Below are positions 44,537 through 52,050 of a stretch of 64,000 nucleotides of DNA, in pieces. Each line of letters begins with the position of its first letter. Positions within the stretch are counted from its first letter, which is position 1. The stretch is taken from the NCBI GenBank assembly GCA_902491345.1, contig CABUHI010000003.1:1-64000 (forward strand), given 5' to 3'. The notes under the pieces are model-generated. The model worked only from the letters and a program-made list of their open reading frames with translations, was not told the DNA's origin and made no database searches. Made by a program: the position numbers and the translations under genes. This DNA is from an uncultured Collinsella sp. (lineage in GTDB: Bacteria > Actinomycetota > Coriobacteriia > Coriobacteriales > Coriobacteriaceae).

Positions 44537-45820
44537 ATGCTTGATATCAAGTTTGTTCGCGAGAACCCCGATGCCATCGATACCGCCATGGCAAATCGCC
44601 AGACGTCTTGGGATCGCGAGAAGTTCTTTGAACTCGACGACGAGCGCCGTGCCGTCATCACCGAGGTCGAGGAGCTCCAGGCCACGCGTAACGCCGAGTC
44701 CAAGAAGATTGGCGCCCTGATGAAGGAGGGCAAGAAGGACGAGGCCGAGGCCGCCAAGGAGGCCGTGCGCGCCGTCAACGAGAAGATCGACGGTCTGGCC
44801 GAGCGCCGTACCGCTCTTGAGCAGGAGCAGTACGACTTCATGTCTCACCTGCCCAACATTCCGTGCGAGGCTACCCCGTACGGTAAGGACGAGGACGAGA
44901 ACATCGAGCGTCGCCGCTGGGGCACCCCGCGCGAGTTCGACTTCGACTTTAAGCCGCACTGGGATCTGGGTACCGATTTGGACATCCTCGACTTCGAGCG
45001 TGGCAACAAGCTCTCCGGCAGCCGCTTCACTGTTCTCGGTGGCGCCGGCGCCCGCTTGGAGCGCGCCCTTATCAACTTCTTCCTGGACACGCACACGAGC
45101 CGTGGCTTCAAGGAGTGGTGGCCGCCCATCGTCGTCAAGCGTCAGACCATGTTTGGCACGGGTCAGCTGCCCAAGTTCGAGGACGACGCCTATCACGTCT
45201 CGGGCGATAACTTCCTGATTCCCACCGCCGAGGTCGTGCTTACCAACCTGCACGCCGGTGAGGTTCTCGACGCCGACACCCTGCCGCGCCGCTACACCGC
45301 CTTCACCCCCTGCTTCCGCGAGGAGGCCGGCTCCGCTGGTCGCGACACCCGCGGCATCATCCGCCAGCACGAGTTTGACAAGGTCGAGATGGTCAAGTTT
45401 GCCAAGCCGGAGGAGTCCGACGAGGAGCTTGAGAGCATGACCGCCGAGGCCGAGTTCCTGCTTCAGCAGCTGGGCCTTCCGTATCGCGTGATTAGCCTGT
45501 GCACCGGCGACCTGGGCTTCTCTGCCCGTCAGACCTACGACATCGAGGTCTGGCTGCCGAGCTACAACGCCTACAAGGAGATCAGCTCCTGCTCCAACTG
45601 CGGCGACTTCCAGGCCCGTCGCGCCAACATCAAGTATCGCGACCCCGAGAACTTCAAGGGCTCGCGCTACCTGCACACCCTCAACGGTTCCGGCCTGCCG
45701 GCTGGCCGCACCATGGCCGCCATCCTGGAGAACTACCAGAACGCCGACGGCACCATCACGATCCCTGAGGTTCTTCGTCCTTACATGGGCGGCCTCGAGA
45801 AGATCGAGCCGGTCGCGTAG
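44537..45820 (+). CDS. serS: seryl-tRNA synthetase
   Basis: Charges tRNA-Ser. It has an N-terminal long antiparallel coiled coil (about 30-100) that holds the tRNA's long variable arm. The class II core follows, with motif 2 PCFREEAGSAGRDTRGIIRQHEF and motif 3 LNGSGLPAGRTMAAILENYQ. At 427 residues it is the normal size. GGAGGATCTA precedes the ATG at 44537. I see no T-box in the 111 bp upstream. Confidence 0.97.
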   Translation: MLDIKFVRENPDAIDTAMANRQTSWDREKFFELDDERRAVITEVEELQATRNAESKKIGALMKEGKKDEAEAAKEAVRAVNEKIDGLAERRTALEQEQYDFMSHLPNIPCEATPYGKDEDENIERRRWGTPREFDFDFKPHWDLGTDLDILDFERGNKLSGSRFTVLGGAGARLERALINFFLDTHTSRGFKEWWPPIVVKRQTMFGTGQLPKFEDDAYHVSGDNFLIPTAEVVLTNLHAGEVLDADTLPRRYTAFTPCFREEAGSAGRDTRGIIRQHEFDKVEMVKFAKPEESDEELESMTAEAEFLLQQLGLPYRVISLCTGDLGFSARQTYDIEVWLPSYNAYKEISSCSNCGDFQARRANIKYRDPENFKGSRYLHTLNGSGLPAGRTMAAILENYQNADGTITIPEVLRPYMGGLEKIEPVA

Positions 45821-45844
45821 GTTGCCTGCATAAGCGATTTGCGA

Positions 45845-45872
45845 GGGCGCTCCTTTTTGGGGCGCCCTTTTT
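45845..45872 (+). terminator. terminator of serS
   Basis: GGGCGCTCC-TTTTT-GGGGCGCCC followed by TTTTT. Confidence 0.85.
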
Positions 45873-45993
45873 GTGCGCAAAGCCTTACCATATCGTGCGG
45901 ACAGCTCAATAGAAAACACACGAACAAACGTTCTGTATACAGCCATCTACCTGCTATGCTTTTGTTAAATTGAAGCGAGAGGAAGGGGATGCG

Positions 45994-46371
45994 ATGGAGC
46001 TGTTTGATGAACGGGTAGTTTTGTTTGAGAGCGATGAAGGTGGGGAGCACCTACTAGTTACGTGTGAGCCATCGGGTATGGGTGGTTTGGTGGTGCGGCA
46101 GACGAGCGAGGGTCCGTTAACCCAATGGTGCTTTGAGGAGTCGCTGCATGTAGTTGAGACCTTTGTGACGCACGAGGGGCTTGTGGCGCTTGAGCAGTTC
46201 TATGGAGTTGGGACTTCTAACCAGGTAGCGCGCATGCTGAGCATCTCGTTTGCCGATTATGACTGCGCCCAGCGGGTGCGTTCGCTTTTGAGGGAACTCG
46301 GTGCCGGGTTCGATGTGGTTGAAAAACCGATTGATCGCATTGGGGATGTTGGCGCATGCGGAGCTGCGTGA
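45994..46371 (+). CDS. hypothetical protein
   Basis: I do not recognise this 125-residue acidic protein. There are no membrane segments and no clear motif; the middle part alternates strands (LLVTCEPSGMGGLVVRQTSEG) and helices. The ATG at 45994 has GAGGAAGGGG upstream, a strong site, which is the main support. It lies between serS and the tRNA-Arg cluster. Homologues, if any, are likely limited to close relatives. Confidence 0.65.
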   Translation: MELFDERVVLFESDEGGEHLLVTCEPSGMGGLVVRQTSEGPLTQWCFEESLHVVETFVTHEGLVALEQFYGVGTSNQVARMLSISFADYDCAQRVRSLLRELGAGFDVVEKPIDRIGDVGACGAA

Positions 46372-46405
46372 GGAGCATATTCTCGAAAAAAGTTTGAGAT
46401 TGTGC

Positions 46406-46434
46406 TTGACTCCAACTAACTAAAGTGGTTTTAT
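46406..46434 (+). promoter_or_regulatory. promoter of tRNA-Arg copy 1
   Basis: TTGACT and TTTTAT with a 17-bp spacer (TTATAT is two bases further), with an A/T tract (CGAAAAAAGTTT) just upstream. Confidence 0.65.
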
Positions 46435-46446
46435 ATGTCTTGCGCT

Positions 46447-46523
46447 GCGGCGTTACCTCAGCTGGATAGAGGGTCTGACTACGAATCAGAACGTCATAGG
46501 TTCGAATCCTATACGCCGCACCA
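46447..46523 (+). tRNA. tRNA-Arg (anticodon ACG), copy 1
   Basis: GCGGCGT pairs with ACGCCGC. The anticodon arm TCTGA-CTACGAA-TCAGA gives ACG, where A34 would be edited to inosine. The T-loop is TTCGAAT and CCA is encoded. It is identical to the two following copies. Confidence 0.97.
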
Positions 46524-46789
46524 ATCGAACTTGAAGCCTCCGGCAACGGGGGCTTTTCTTTTATGGCAACACCGCATGGATTCGAACCTCGGTCGAGGCG
46601 CGAGCGTAAAGAAAACGCGAAGCGTTTTTAGCGAGCGGGCGAGCACGCCGGCAGGCGGGCGAAGCCGGCGCGGATCCGCGAAGCGGATGCGCGGAATCCT
46701 ATACGCCGCACCAATCGAGCTTGAAGCCTCCGGCAACGGGGGCTTTTCTTTTATGGCAACACCGCATGGATTCGAACCTCGGTCGAGGC
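46504..46789 (+). repeat. tRNA-Arg copy 1 3'-tail module
   Basis: The 96 bp from the T-loop (46504-46599) recur at 46694-46789 with one mismatch, 190 bp apart. Each copy holds the tRNA 3' end, the terminator GCCTCC-GGCAAC-GGGGGC-TTTTC, and the antisense GGATTCGAACC. The minus strand shows T-loop TTCGAAT plus 16 nt ending CCA. Between the copies lie three hairpins: AAAACGC-GAA-GCGTTTT (46612-46628), a GCCGGC stem with an inner GGC-GAA-GCC (46647-46669), and ATCCGC-GAA-GCGGAT (46674-46688). Confidence 0.92.
46529..46561 (+). terminator. terminator of tRNA-Arg copy 1
   Basis: GCCTCC pairs with GGGGGC, followed by TTTTCTTTT. The same hairpin, with small changes, follows copies 2 and 3 and each duplicated tail. 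Confidence 0.75.
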
Positions 46790-46835
46790 ACGAACGGTTT
46801 AATCACTACTTCGTAAAATTTTTTCAAATTATCGC

Positions 46836-46864
46836 TTGACCCATCGGGGGCTCGCGTGCATAAT
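46836..46864 (+). promoter_or_regulatory. promoter of tRNA-Arg copy 2
   Basis: TTGACC, a 17-bp spacer and CATAAT, with the A/T tract AAAATTTTTTCAAATT immediately upstream. Confidence 0.85.
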
Positions 46865-46876
46865 AATCCGTGCGTT

Positions 46877-46953
46877 GCGGCGTTACCTCAGCTGGATAGA
46901 GGGTCTGACTACGAATCAGAACGTCATAGGTTCGAATCCTATACGCCGCACCA
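46877..46953 (+). tRNA. tRNA-Arg (anticodon ACG), copy 2
   Basis: Identical to copy 1 over 77 nt including CCA. Confidence 0.97.
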
Positions 46954-47184
46954 ATTGATCTTGAAGCTCCCGGCAACGGGGGCTTTTCTTATATGGGAGC
47001 ATTGCGGAGATTCGAACCTCGGTCGAGGCGCGAGCGTAAAGAAAACGTGAAGCGTTTTTAGCGAGCGGGCGAGCACGCCGGCAGGCGGGCGAAGCCGGCG
47101 CGGATCCGCGAAGCGGATGCGCGGAATCCTATACGCCGCACCAATTGATCTTGAAGCTCCCGGCAACGGGGGCTTTTCTTATAT
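46934..47184 (+). repeat. tRNA-Arg copy 2 3'-tail module
   Basis: 61 bp from the T-loop through the terminator (46934-46994) recur perfectly at 47124-47184, 190 bp apart. The antisense segment here reads GAGATTCGAACCTC. On the minus strand the T-loop TTCGAAT is followed by 16 nt, CTCCGCAATGCTCCCA, ending in CCA but with an acceptor sequence unlike copies 1 and 3. The hairpin array is nearly identical to copy 1 (GTG replaces GCG in the first stem). The second copy stops right after its terminator. Confidence 0.92.
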
Positions 47185-47260
47185 CGCGATGCGTCGAAGA
47201 TCGCGCCAAGTGTCCCAAATGAGTAAAAATCAAATTCAATAACTTTTTTTGAAAAAATGC

Positions 47261-47289
47261 TTGACCATTATTCAGTCCCTGTGCATAAT
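47261..47289 (+). promoter_or_regulatory. promoter of tRNA-Arg copy 3
   Basis: TTGACC, a 17-bp spacer and CATAAT, with the A/T tract CTTTTTTTGAAAAAATG upstream. Confidence 0.85.
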
Positions 47290-47301
47290 AATCAACAAGT
47301 C

Positions 47302-47378
47302 GCGGCGTTACCTCAGCTGGATAGAGGGTCTGACTACGAATCAGAACGTCATAGGTTCGAATCCTATACGCCGCACCA
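47302..47378 (+). tRNA. tRNA-Arg (anticodon ACG), copy 3
   Basis: Identical to copies 1 and 2 including the encoded CCA. Confidence 0.97.
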
Positions 47379-47660
47379 CTTGAGCTTGAAGCCTCCGGAA
47401 ACGGGGGCTTTTCTTTTATGGCAACCATGCATGGATTCGAACCTCGGTCGAGGCGCGAGCGTGAAGCGGACGCGGAGCGTCCGTAGCGAGCGGGCGAGCA
47501 CGCCGGCAGGCGGGCGAAGCCGGTGCGGATCCGCGAAGCGGATGCGCGGAATCCTATACGCCGCACCATTTGAACTTGAAGCCTCCGGAAACGGGGGCTT
47601 TTCTTTTTGACAACCATGCATGGATTCGAACCTCGGTCGAGGCGCGAGCGTGAAGCGGAC
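47359..47660 (+). repeat. tRNA-Arg copy 3 3'-tail module
   Basis: 113 bp from the T-loop (47359-47471) recur at 47549-47660 with a few changes, 190 bp apart. The antisense 3' end again has TTCGAAT plus 16 nt ending in CCA. The first hairpin is a variant, GGACGC-GGA-GCGTCC; both arms differ from copies 1 and 2, so pairing is kept. The second copy stops inside the left arm of that hairpin (GAAGCGGAC), where unrelated sequence begins. Confidence 0.92.
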
Positions 47661-47752
47661 TATTTCTTATCGACTCGTGTAAGATTCCGAGTAGGTGTCG
47701 CGGCCCATCCGCGACCGCTCCTTCTCTAGACGACCGATCAGGGTGATATTTC

Positions 47753-50194
47753 GTGGCAGAGCGTCCGACATACAAGCTCAGGTTTTTCGATCCCAAAAAG
47801 CGTTTTCCATCGATGCCCGAGCAGCCTGCGGGGCGCTCGTATGGTGTTGTCTGGAAAGTCTTTGGCGAGGATCCTAAAGAGTCGTGCTACGTCGTCGAAT
47901 TCGTCGGCAAAAGCCACATATCGCTCTTGGGCTACGTGAGCGTGTCGGGCAAGGTTTATAAGGTTGACCGCCCTGTTCGGGAAGCACCGTTGCCCGAGGA
48001 CCCCGACATGGAGCTGGTCCTTCACGAGTCCGATTCCAGTATTGGCGAGATTATGGTGAGGGAGGCCAACGGAGCAATGCGTGCGTGTGCGCGAACTGCC
48101 GGCTCTCCCGAAGGCCCCATGCGCGAGCAGTCCGACCTCGAGACATGGAATTCGACCCGCGCCCTTCCTTACGGCGAGTTTATGGCCTCGATGTTCTTGC
48201 GCTACGTGATATTTGCCAACTCCGAAAGCACTATTGCGAACACGGCGGGCGTCGACGGTCTCGATGCAGACATGCAAAACGCTGTCGACAAGATCAAACT
48301 CGTAAAGTTGCCCGAGCCGGTCGAGGTGTTTTTGGGCTTTGACACGGCGCCGCTCCCCGATGCTATCGAGACGCTGCTTTACCGTGTTGACCATGCCGAG
48401 AATCCGAGCGGTATCGAGCGTTATGCCGCCGCCCTGATGAGCGAGATTGACTTGCCCCGCCTGCGCACCATTGCTGCCAAGTCCGAAATGAGCCTAGCGC
48501 GCATCGACCGCTCAAAGCTTTTCTATCTCAATTTTGATCGTAGTCTGCTGGACCAGGACGAGATTGACATGCTGCTTGCCGTCGAGTGCCATCTCAACCG
48601 CCTCTCCGGCATCCTTGAGCGCATTGGGGCTGGATTGGTCCCCGCGGCGTCCTCGCCGAGCTTTGAGGGTTGTGCGCTCTTTGACGCGTGGCATATTGCC
48701 AAGACGACCAACGATGTTCCTCGACTGCTCGATACGACCTCGAGCGATAACCCATGGGCCAAACCGGGGACGGTGACTTGTCAGCCGGGCGGTGAGTGGG
48801 ACGTGCGCACCCGCTTCGCGCATATCGTCGAGGCACTCAACGTGGTCACACGGCTCGACTATACCTATCGGGCAAACGTTGCCGAGGGGATTATGCTCGT
48901 TCGGTTTGGGCGCTCTGTCGTGGATGCCATGCCGCAACGTGAATACGACGCTCAGGATGACGTCTGGCGCGAGCTAGACGTGGACATGCGCGCGACTTGG
49001 GCCGCGGAGCACGACGCGCGCGTGGCGCTTACGCTTGCGGCGGCGTGTTTTGCCGCAGGTGCCTGCATTTCGCGCTGCTATGTTCAGATTGCGGCTCCCG
49101 ACGGCGAGCGGGGCGAGCGCGTCATTGCAACATATTCCTTTGGGCGTGCGGCCTATCTGGCCAATTGCGTGCCTGTCGCCAAGGATCTTGAGAGCATGGA
49201 CATGGACGATATGCCGTGCAAGCGCATGCTTGAGGCATATGAGTCGGACGCACCGGATGCGATTGAGCCTGCGGAGGTTCACGCTCGCCCGCGTGACGAC
49301 CACCGTTCGCTGCCGCCGGCGTTGCGCGACCTGCTGCTTGCCGATACGGCTGATGAGCTAGAGGTCATGGAGGAGGACGATGACCCGTATGTGGCGCGCG
49401 TCGTTGAGTTGCGCGAGCAGGTAAAAGTTGACCATGCAAGTGCGTTTGAGGGCTTCTCCCGTCTTGTTGAGGAGCTGGAGGCAAAGTGCGCCGTCGCCGA
49501 GCTTTTGGCAACGGGTCCGGTTCAGACGCAGTTTTGCGACAACCAGCTGGTGCGTATGGTGCTGCCGGTAATGGAGGAAGATCGCTCGGTGCGCATCCTG
49601 CGCGCTCCCGACGCGCTCTACTTTGCTCAGCACGAGATCTGCAGTTATTACGCCGATCAGGAGGATTTTGAACGGGCATTGCCCGAGGTGCGTCGTCTTT
49701 ACGATCTGGCTCGCTCGTCCATGCAATCGCACTTTGCGCTCATCAACGTGTTGGCGCGCCTGGAACGCTTTGACGAGATTATCGAGGTGGCGCGCCACGG
49801 CCTGCGCATTGCCAGCGACCGTTCCGCAATCGGTTATCTGTTCTATCGCTTGGCGTTTGCCTATTGGAACTGCGACCAGCTCGAGCTCGCGCTGGCATGC
49901 TACCGCCTGGTACCGCGCGGCGAGGAGTCGGGTAGCAACGCACTGGAGGAAATGCAGGGCCTTATGAATGAGATGGGTGTCAATGAGCCTCCGACGTTTG
50001 AGGAGGCCGTCGAGACCATCCGCAAGGCTGGGCTTGAATTGCCTCCCGTGTCCGCCGTGGCCAACCAGCTGGCGGATGCTGCCGTGCAGTTGGTCGATAG
50101 CGGCTTCTTTTTCCTGGCGCGCGTCTGCATCTTCCAAATGTGGCGCACCATGGGCAACGATGAGCTCGGCTCCCTCAATCGCTCGCTGGGGTAG
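47753..50194 (+). CDS. large hypothetical protein with TPR-like C-terminus
   Basis: An 813-residue cytoplasmic protein I do not recognise. There is no signal peptide or membrane segment. Residues ~1-100 are strand-rich (YKLRFFDPKK, YVVEFVGKSHISLLGYVSV) and the middle is mostly helical. Residues ~630-760 look like tetratricopeptide repeats (YYADQEDFERALPEVRRLYD, FDEIIEVARHGLRIA, YWNCDQLELALACYRLV), suggesting a protein-interaction scaffold. It uses a GTG start with GGGTG upstream. It is monocistronic, between tRNA-Arg and tRNA-Ser genes. It may be a Coriobacteriia-specific family. Confidence 0.72.
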   Translation: MAERPTYKLRFFDPKKRFPSMPEQPAGRSYGVVWKVFGEDPKESCYVVEFVGKSHISLLGYVSVSGKVYKVDRPVREAPLPEDPDMELVLHESDSSIGEIMVREANGAMRACARTAGSPEGPMREQSDLETWNSTRALPYGEFMASMFLRYVIFANSESTIANTAGVDGLDADMQNAVDKIKLVKLPEPVEVFLGFDTAPLPDAIETLLYRVDHAENPSGIERYAAALMSEIDLPRLRTIAAKSEMSLARIDRSKLFYLNFDRSLLDQDEIDMLLAVECHLNRLSGILERIGAGLVPAASSPSFEGCALFDAWHIAKTTNDVPRLLDTTSSDNPWAKPGTVTCQPGGEWDVRTRFAHIVEALNVVTRLDYTYRANVAEGIMLVRFGRSVVDAMPQREYDAQDDVWRELDVDMRATWAAEHDARVALTLAAACFAAGACISRCYVQIAAPDGERGERVIATYSFGRAAYLANCVPVAKDLESMDMDDMPCKRMLEAYESDAPDAIEPAEVHARPRDDHRSLPPALRDLLLADTADELEVMEEDDDPYVARVVELREQVKVDHASAFEGFSRLVEELEAKCAVAELLATGPVQTQFCDNQLVRMVLPVMEEDRSVRILRAPDALYFAQHEICSYYADQEDFERALPEVRRLYDLARSSMQSHFALINVLARLERFDEIIEVARHGLRIASDRSAIGYLFYRLAFAYWNCDQLELALACYRLVPRGEESGSNALEEMQGLMNEMGVNEPPTFEEAVETIRKAGLELPPVSAVANQLADAAVQLVDSGFFFLARVCIFQMWRTMGNDELGSLNRSLG

Positions 50195-50245
50195 GGGCGA
50201 AAACTGCAAGGAGGAAAGGCCGCTAGGCAATTAGAAAATTCCCTC

Positions 50246-50274
50246 TTGCTCAACTTCGGCTGTTTGGTTACTAT
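50246..50274 (+). promoter_or_regulatory. promoter of tRNA-Ser
   Basis: TTGCTC, a 17-bp spacer and TACTAT, 15 bp before the tRNA. Confidence 0.7.
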
Positions 50275-50288
50275 AGAACGGCTGTTAC

Positions 50289-50379
50289 GGAGAGCTGACC
50301 GAGAGGCCGAAGGTGCTCGCCTGCTAAGCGAGTATGCCCCAAAAGGGCATCTGGGGTTCGAATCCCCAGCTCTCCGCCA
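50289..50379 (+). tRNA. tRNA-Ser (anticodon GCT)
   Basis: GGAGAGC pairs with GCTCTCC. The anticodon arm CTCGC-CTGCTAA-GCGAG gives GCT. A long variable arm (TGCCCCAAAAGGGCA), T-loop TTCGAAT and encoded CCA are present. Confidence 0.96.
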
Positions 50380-50393
50380 GTATGAATTTGTAG

Positions 50394-50417
50394 AAGGGTC
50401 CCATTTGGGGCCCTTTT
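50394..50417 (+). terminator. terminator of tRNA-Ser
   Basis: GGGTCCC-ATTT-GGGGCCC followed by TTTTTT. Confidence 0.85.
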
Positions 50418-50430
50418 TTATTATCAAGAA

Positions 50431-50500
50431 TGGCGGCTGGGGATTCGAACCCTCAAAAAGGAGGCATCCTTTCGGACGTCTCCTTTTAGCGAGCGTATTG
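50431..50500 (+). repeat. tRNA-Ser 3'-tail module, shortened
   Basis: TGGCGG-CTGGGGATTCGAACCC is the reverse complement of the tRNA-Ser 3' end from T-arm to CCA, with a 4-nt deletion in the acceptor. It is followed by hairpin AAAAGGAG/CTCCTTTT (50456-50487) and the shared motif TTTTAGCGAGCG (50484-50495). No second sense tRNA 3' end follows, so this is a solo or decayed unit. Confidence 0.75.
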
Positions 50501-50510
50501 TTCTTCGATC

Positions 50511-51851
50511 CTACACCTCGGGTGCCTTGGCTACGGTTTCGCTTTCTGCCGCAAGCGGACGGTTTTCGATGCGACGACTCAGGCGGTCGAGCTTCACAAG
50601 AAGCCATTCAATGGGATTCGGCCCCGAGCCTTCCTCATCGGCAACCAAATCCGTGACAACGACCTTGATGCCGTCTTGTTTGAGCGTGAGGCTACCTACT
50701 TTGTCGCCCACATGCACCGTGCCCGAAAGGTCATCGTAGGCAACCTTTTCGGTTACTTCTCCGGCAAGCGAAAAGATGGTCGCCTGAGCTGCGGGATCGG
50801 CGAGTGTGGCGTCGATCGTCTTGTCCGTCCAGTCGGTCTGGCTTATGCGCGCGATGAGCGGATTGCCGTTGGCGGTCTTTTCCTGCGTGTTGGCGATCGC
50901 AACCGTCACCTTGTGGCCGTAGTACCAGTTGGCAAGGGCGGCCGTGTCGGCAAAGCGCTGGTCGTTGGTGCTGGAGTTCAAAACGACGGTATAGGTCTCG
51001 TCGCCATCGCGGTCGTAGGCTGCCGTAAAGCAGTAGCCGGCATCGTCGGTAGTGCCGGTCTTGCCGCCGATATTGCCGTCCTGCCCCAGCAGCTCGTTGT
51101 GCGTATCCATTGAATGTGAGTGGTCGGAGCCATCGGCGCCTGTAACCTCAATCCAGGAATCATCGCTCGCCACGATCTCGCGGAACGCATCGCTCTTCAT
51201 TGCTTCCTGCATCATCAGGGCCGCATCGTGCGCGGTCGAGTGCATGTCGCCGGCCCACTCATCAAAGTCCAGACCGTGCGGATTCTCAAAAAGAGTTCCC
51301 GTGCAGCCGAGCTCTTTAGCGCGCTCGTTCATGGCCTTGACAAACGTGGCCTCAGCATCTTTGGTCTTGGGGTCGATCTTTTTGCCCACATGCTCGGCAA
51401 GCACGATGGCGGCGTCATTGCCCGAGGGAATCATCAGACCGCGCAGGGCCTGTTCCACTGTGAGCTCGTCGCCTTCGAGCAGGCCGGCGGTCGAATTGCC
51501 CACGGTTGCCGCGGCGCTGCTCACCGTGACCTTCTCGTCCATCTTGCAGTTCTCGATGGTCAAGATTGCGGTCATGACCTTGGTGATTGAGGCGATCTTG
51601 ACCTGCTCGTCGGCACTGCGGGCGTAATAGATGGAACCGTCCTTACTCATGACGATGGCGTTGGTCGCATCGATATCGGGCAGATTATCGGCCGTGATGC
51701 CGCGGGCGTCGGCGGTCTTACCGCAAACGATATCGGTCGTAAGCACCTGGGCATTGGCGATAGACGGCGCACCGGCAGCAAGGGCGAGAGCGCAGGCAAT
51801 GCCGGTGGTCAGTTGCGCGGAGCGCTTTACAAGAGAACTAAGGGTCTTCAC
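50511..51851 (-). CDS. serine D-alanyl-D-alanine carboxypeptidase (penicillin-binding protein)
   Basis: Trims the terminal D-Ala from peptidoglycan stem peptides outside the cell. A signal peptide (about 10-36, SAQLTTGIACALALAAGAP then ANA) precedes the peptidase S11 domain. The active-site motifs are SITK (SxxK), SGN (SxN) and KTGTT (KTG). A C-terminal PBP5-like domain is followed by a basic tail without an obvious membrane anchor. The GTG start at 51851 gives a normal signal peptide. A TATACT box at 51891-51896 excludes the longer frame. It is divergent from a VanRS-like pair. Confidence 0.9.
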   Translation of the reverse strand: MKTLSSLVKRSAQLTTGIACALALAAGAPSIANAQVLTTDIVCGKTADARGITADNLPDIDATNAIVMSKDGSIYYARSADEQVKIASITKVMTAILTIENCKMDEKVTVSSAAATVGNSTAGLLEGDELTVEQALRGLMIPSGNDAAIVLAEHVGKKIDPKTKDAEATFVKAMNERAKELGCTGTLFENPHGLDFDEWAGDMHSTAHDAALMMQEAMKSDAFREIVASDDSWIEVTGADGSDHSHSMDTHNELLGQDGNIGGKTGTTDDAGYCFTAAYDRDGDETYTVVLNSSTNDQRFADTAALANWYYGHKVTVAIANTQEKTANGNPLIARISQTDWTDKTIDATLADPAAQATIFSLAGEVTEKVAYDDLSGTVHVGDKVGSLTLKQDGIKVVVTDLVADEEGSGPNPIEWLLVKLDRLSRRIENRPLAAESETVAKAPEV

Positions 51852-52050
51852 AGATTTCGCTTTCGACGGGATGGTCTCTTTAGAGTTCAAAGTATATCGT
51901 TTACCGGCGCGGACAATCAGTGCGCGGGCGTGCGCGGCCCATGTCTGCGCCCGAACGGACATATAGGTGCTTAAGGTCGACTTAATCGCCCGCGCTTGTT
52001 GTGTGTGGCGCACACTGCCTCGGGCATAATGGAGCGCGAGAGGAGCACGC
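51852..52050. promoter_or_regulatory. divergent promoter region between the D,D-carboxypeptidase and response regulator genes
   Basis: 199 bp. A minus-strand TATACT (51891-51896) serves the carboxypeptidase gene; its -35 is poor. On the plus strand GGCATAATGG (about 52023-52032) could be the -10 of the two-component operon. I did not find a clear repeat for the regulator. Confidence 0.45.

Noticed and set aside
46694..46713. Additional tRNA-Arg genes at the second sense 3' ends
   Set aside because: Only the part from the T-loop to CCA is present (also at 47124, 47549, 41701 and 35607); D-arm, anticodon arm and 5' acceptor are missing.
46435..46839. Small proteins encoded across the tRNA-Arg modules
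   Set aside because: The frames run through tRNA, terminator and hairpin sequence on both strands and only look long because the repeats are GC-rich.
46447..47660. CRISPR-like array
   Set aside because: The regularity comes from tRNA genes and their 190-bp tails; repeats are 60-113 bp, contain tRNA sequence and terminators, and there are no cas genes.
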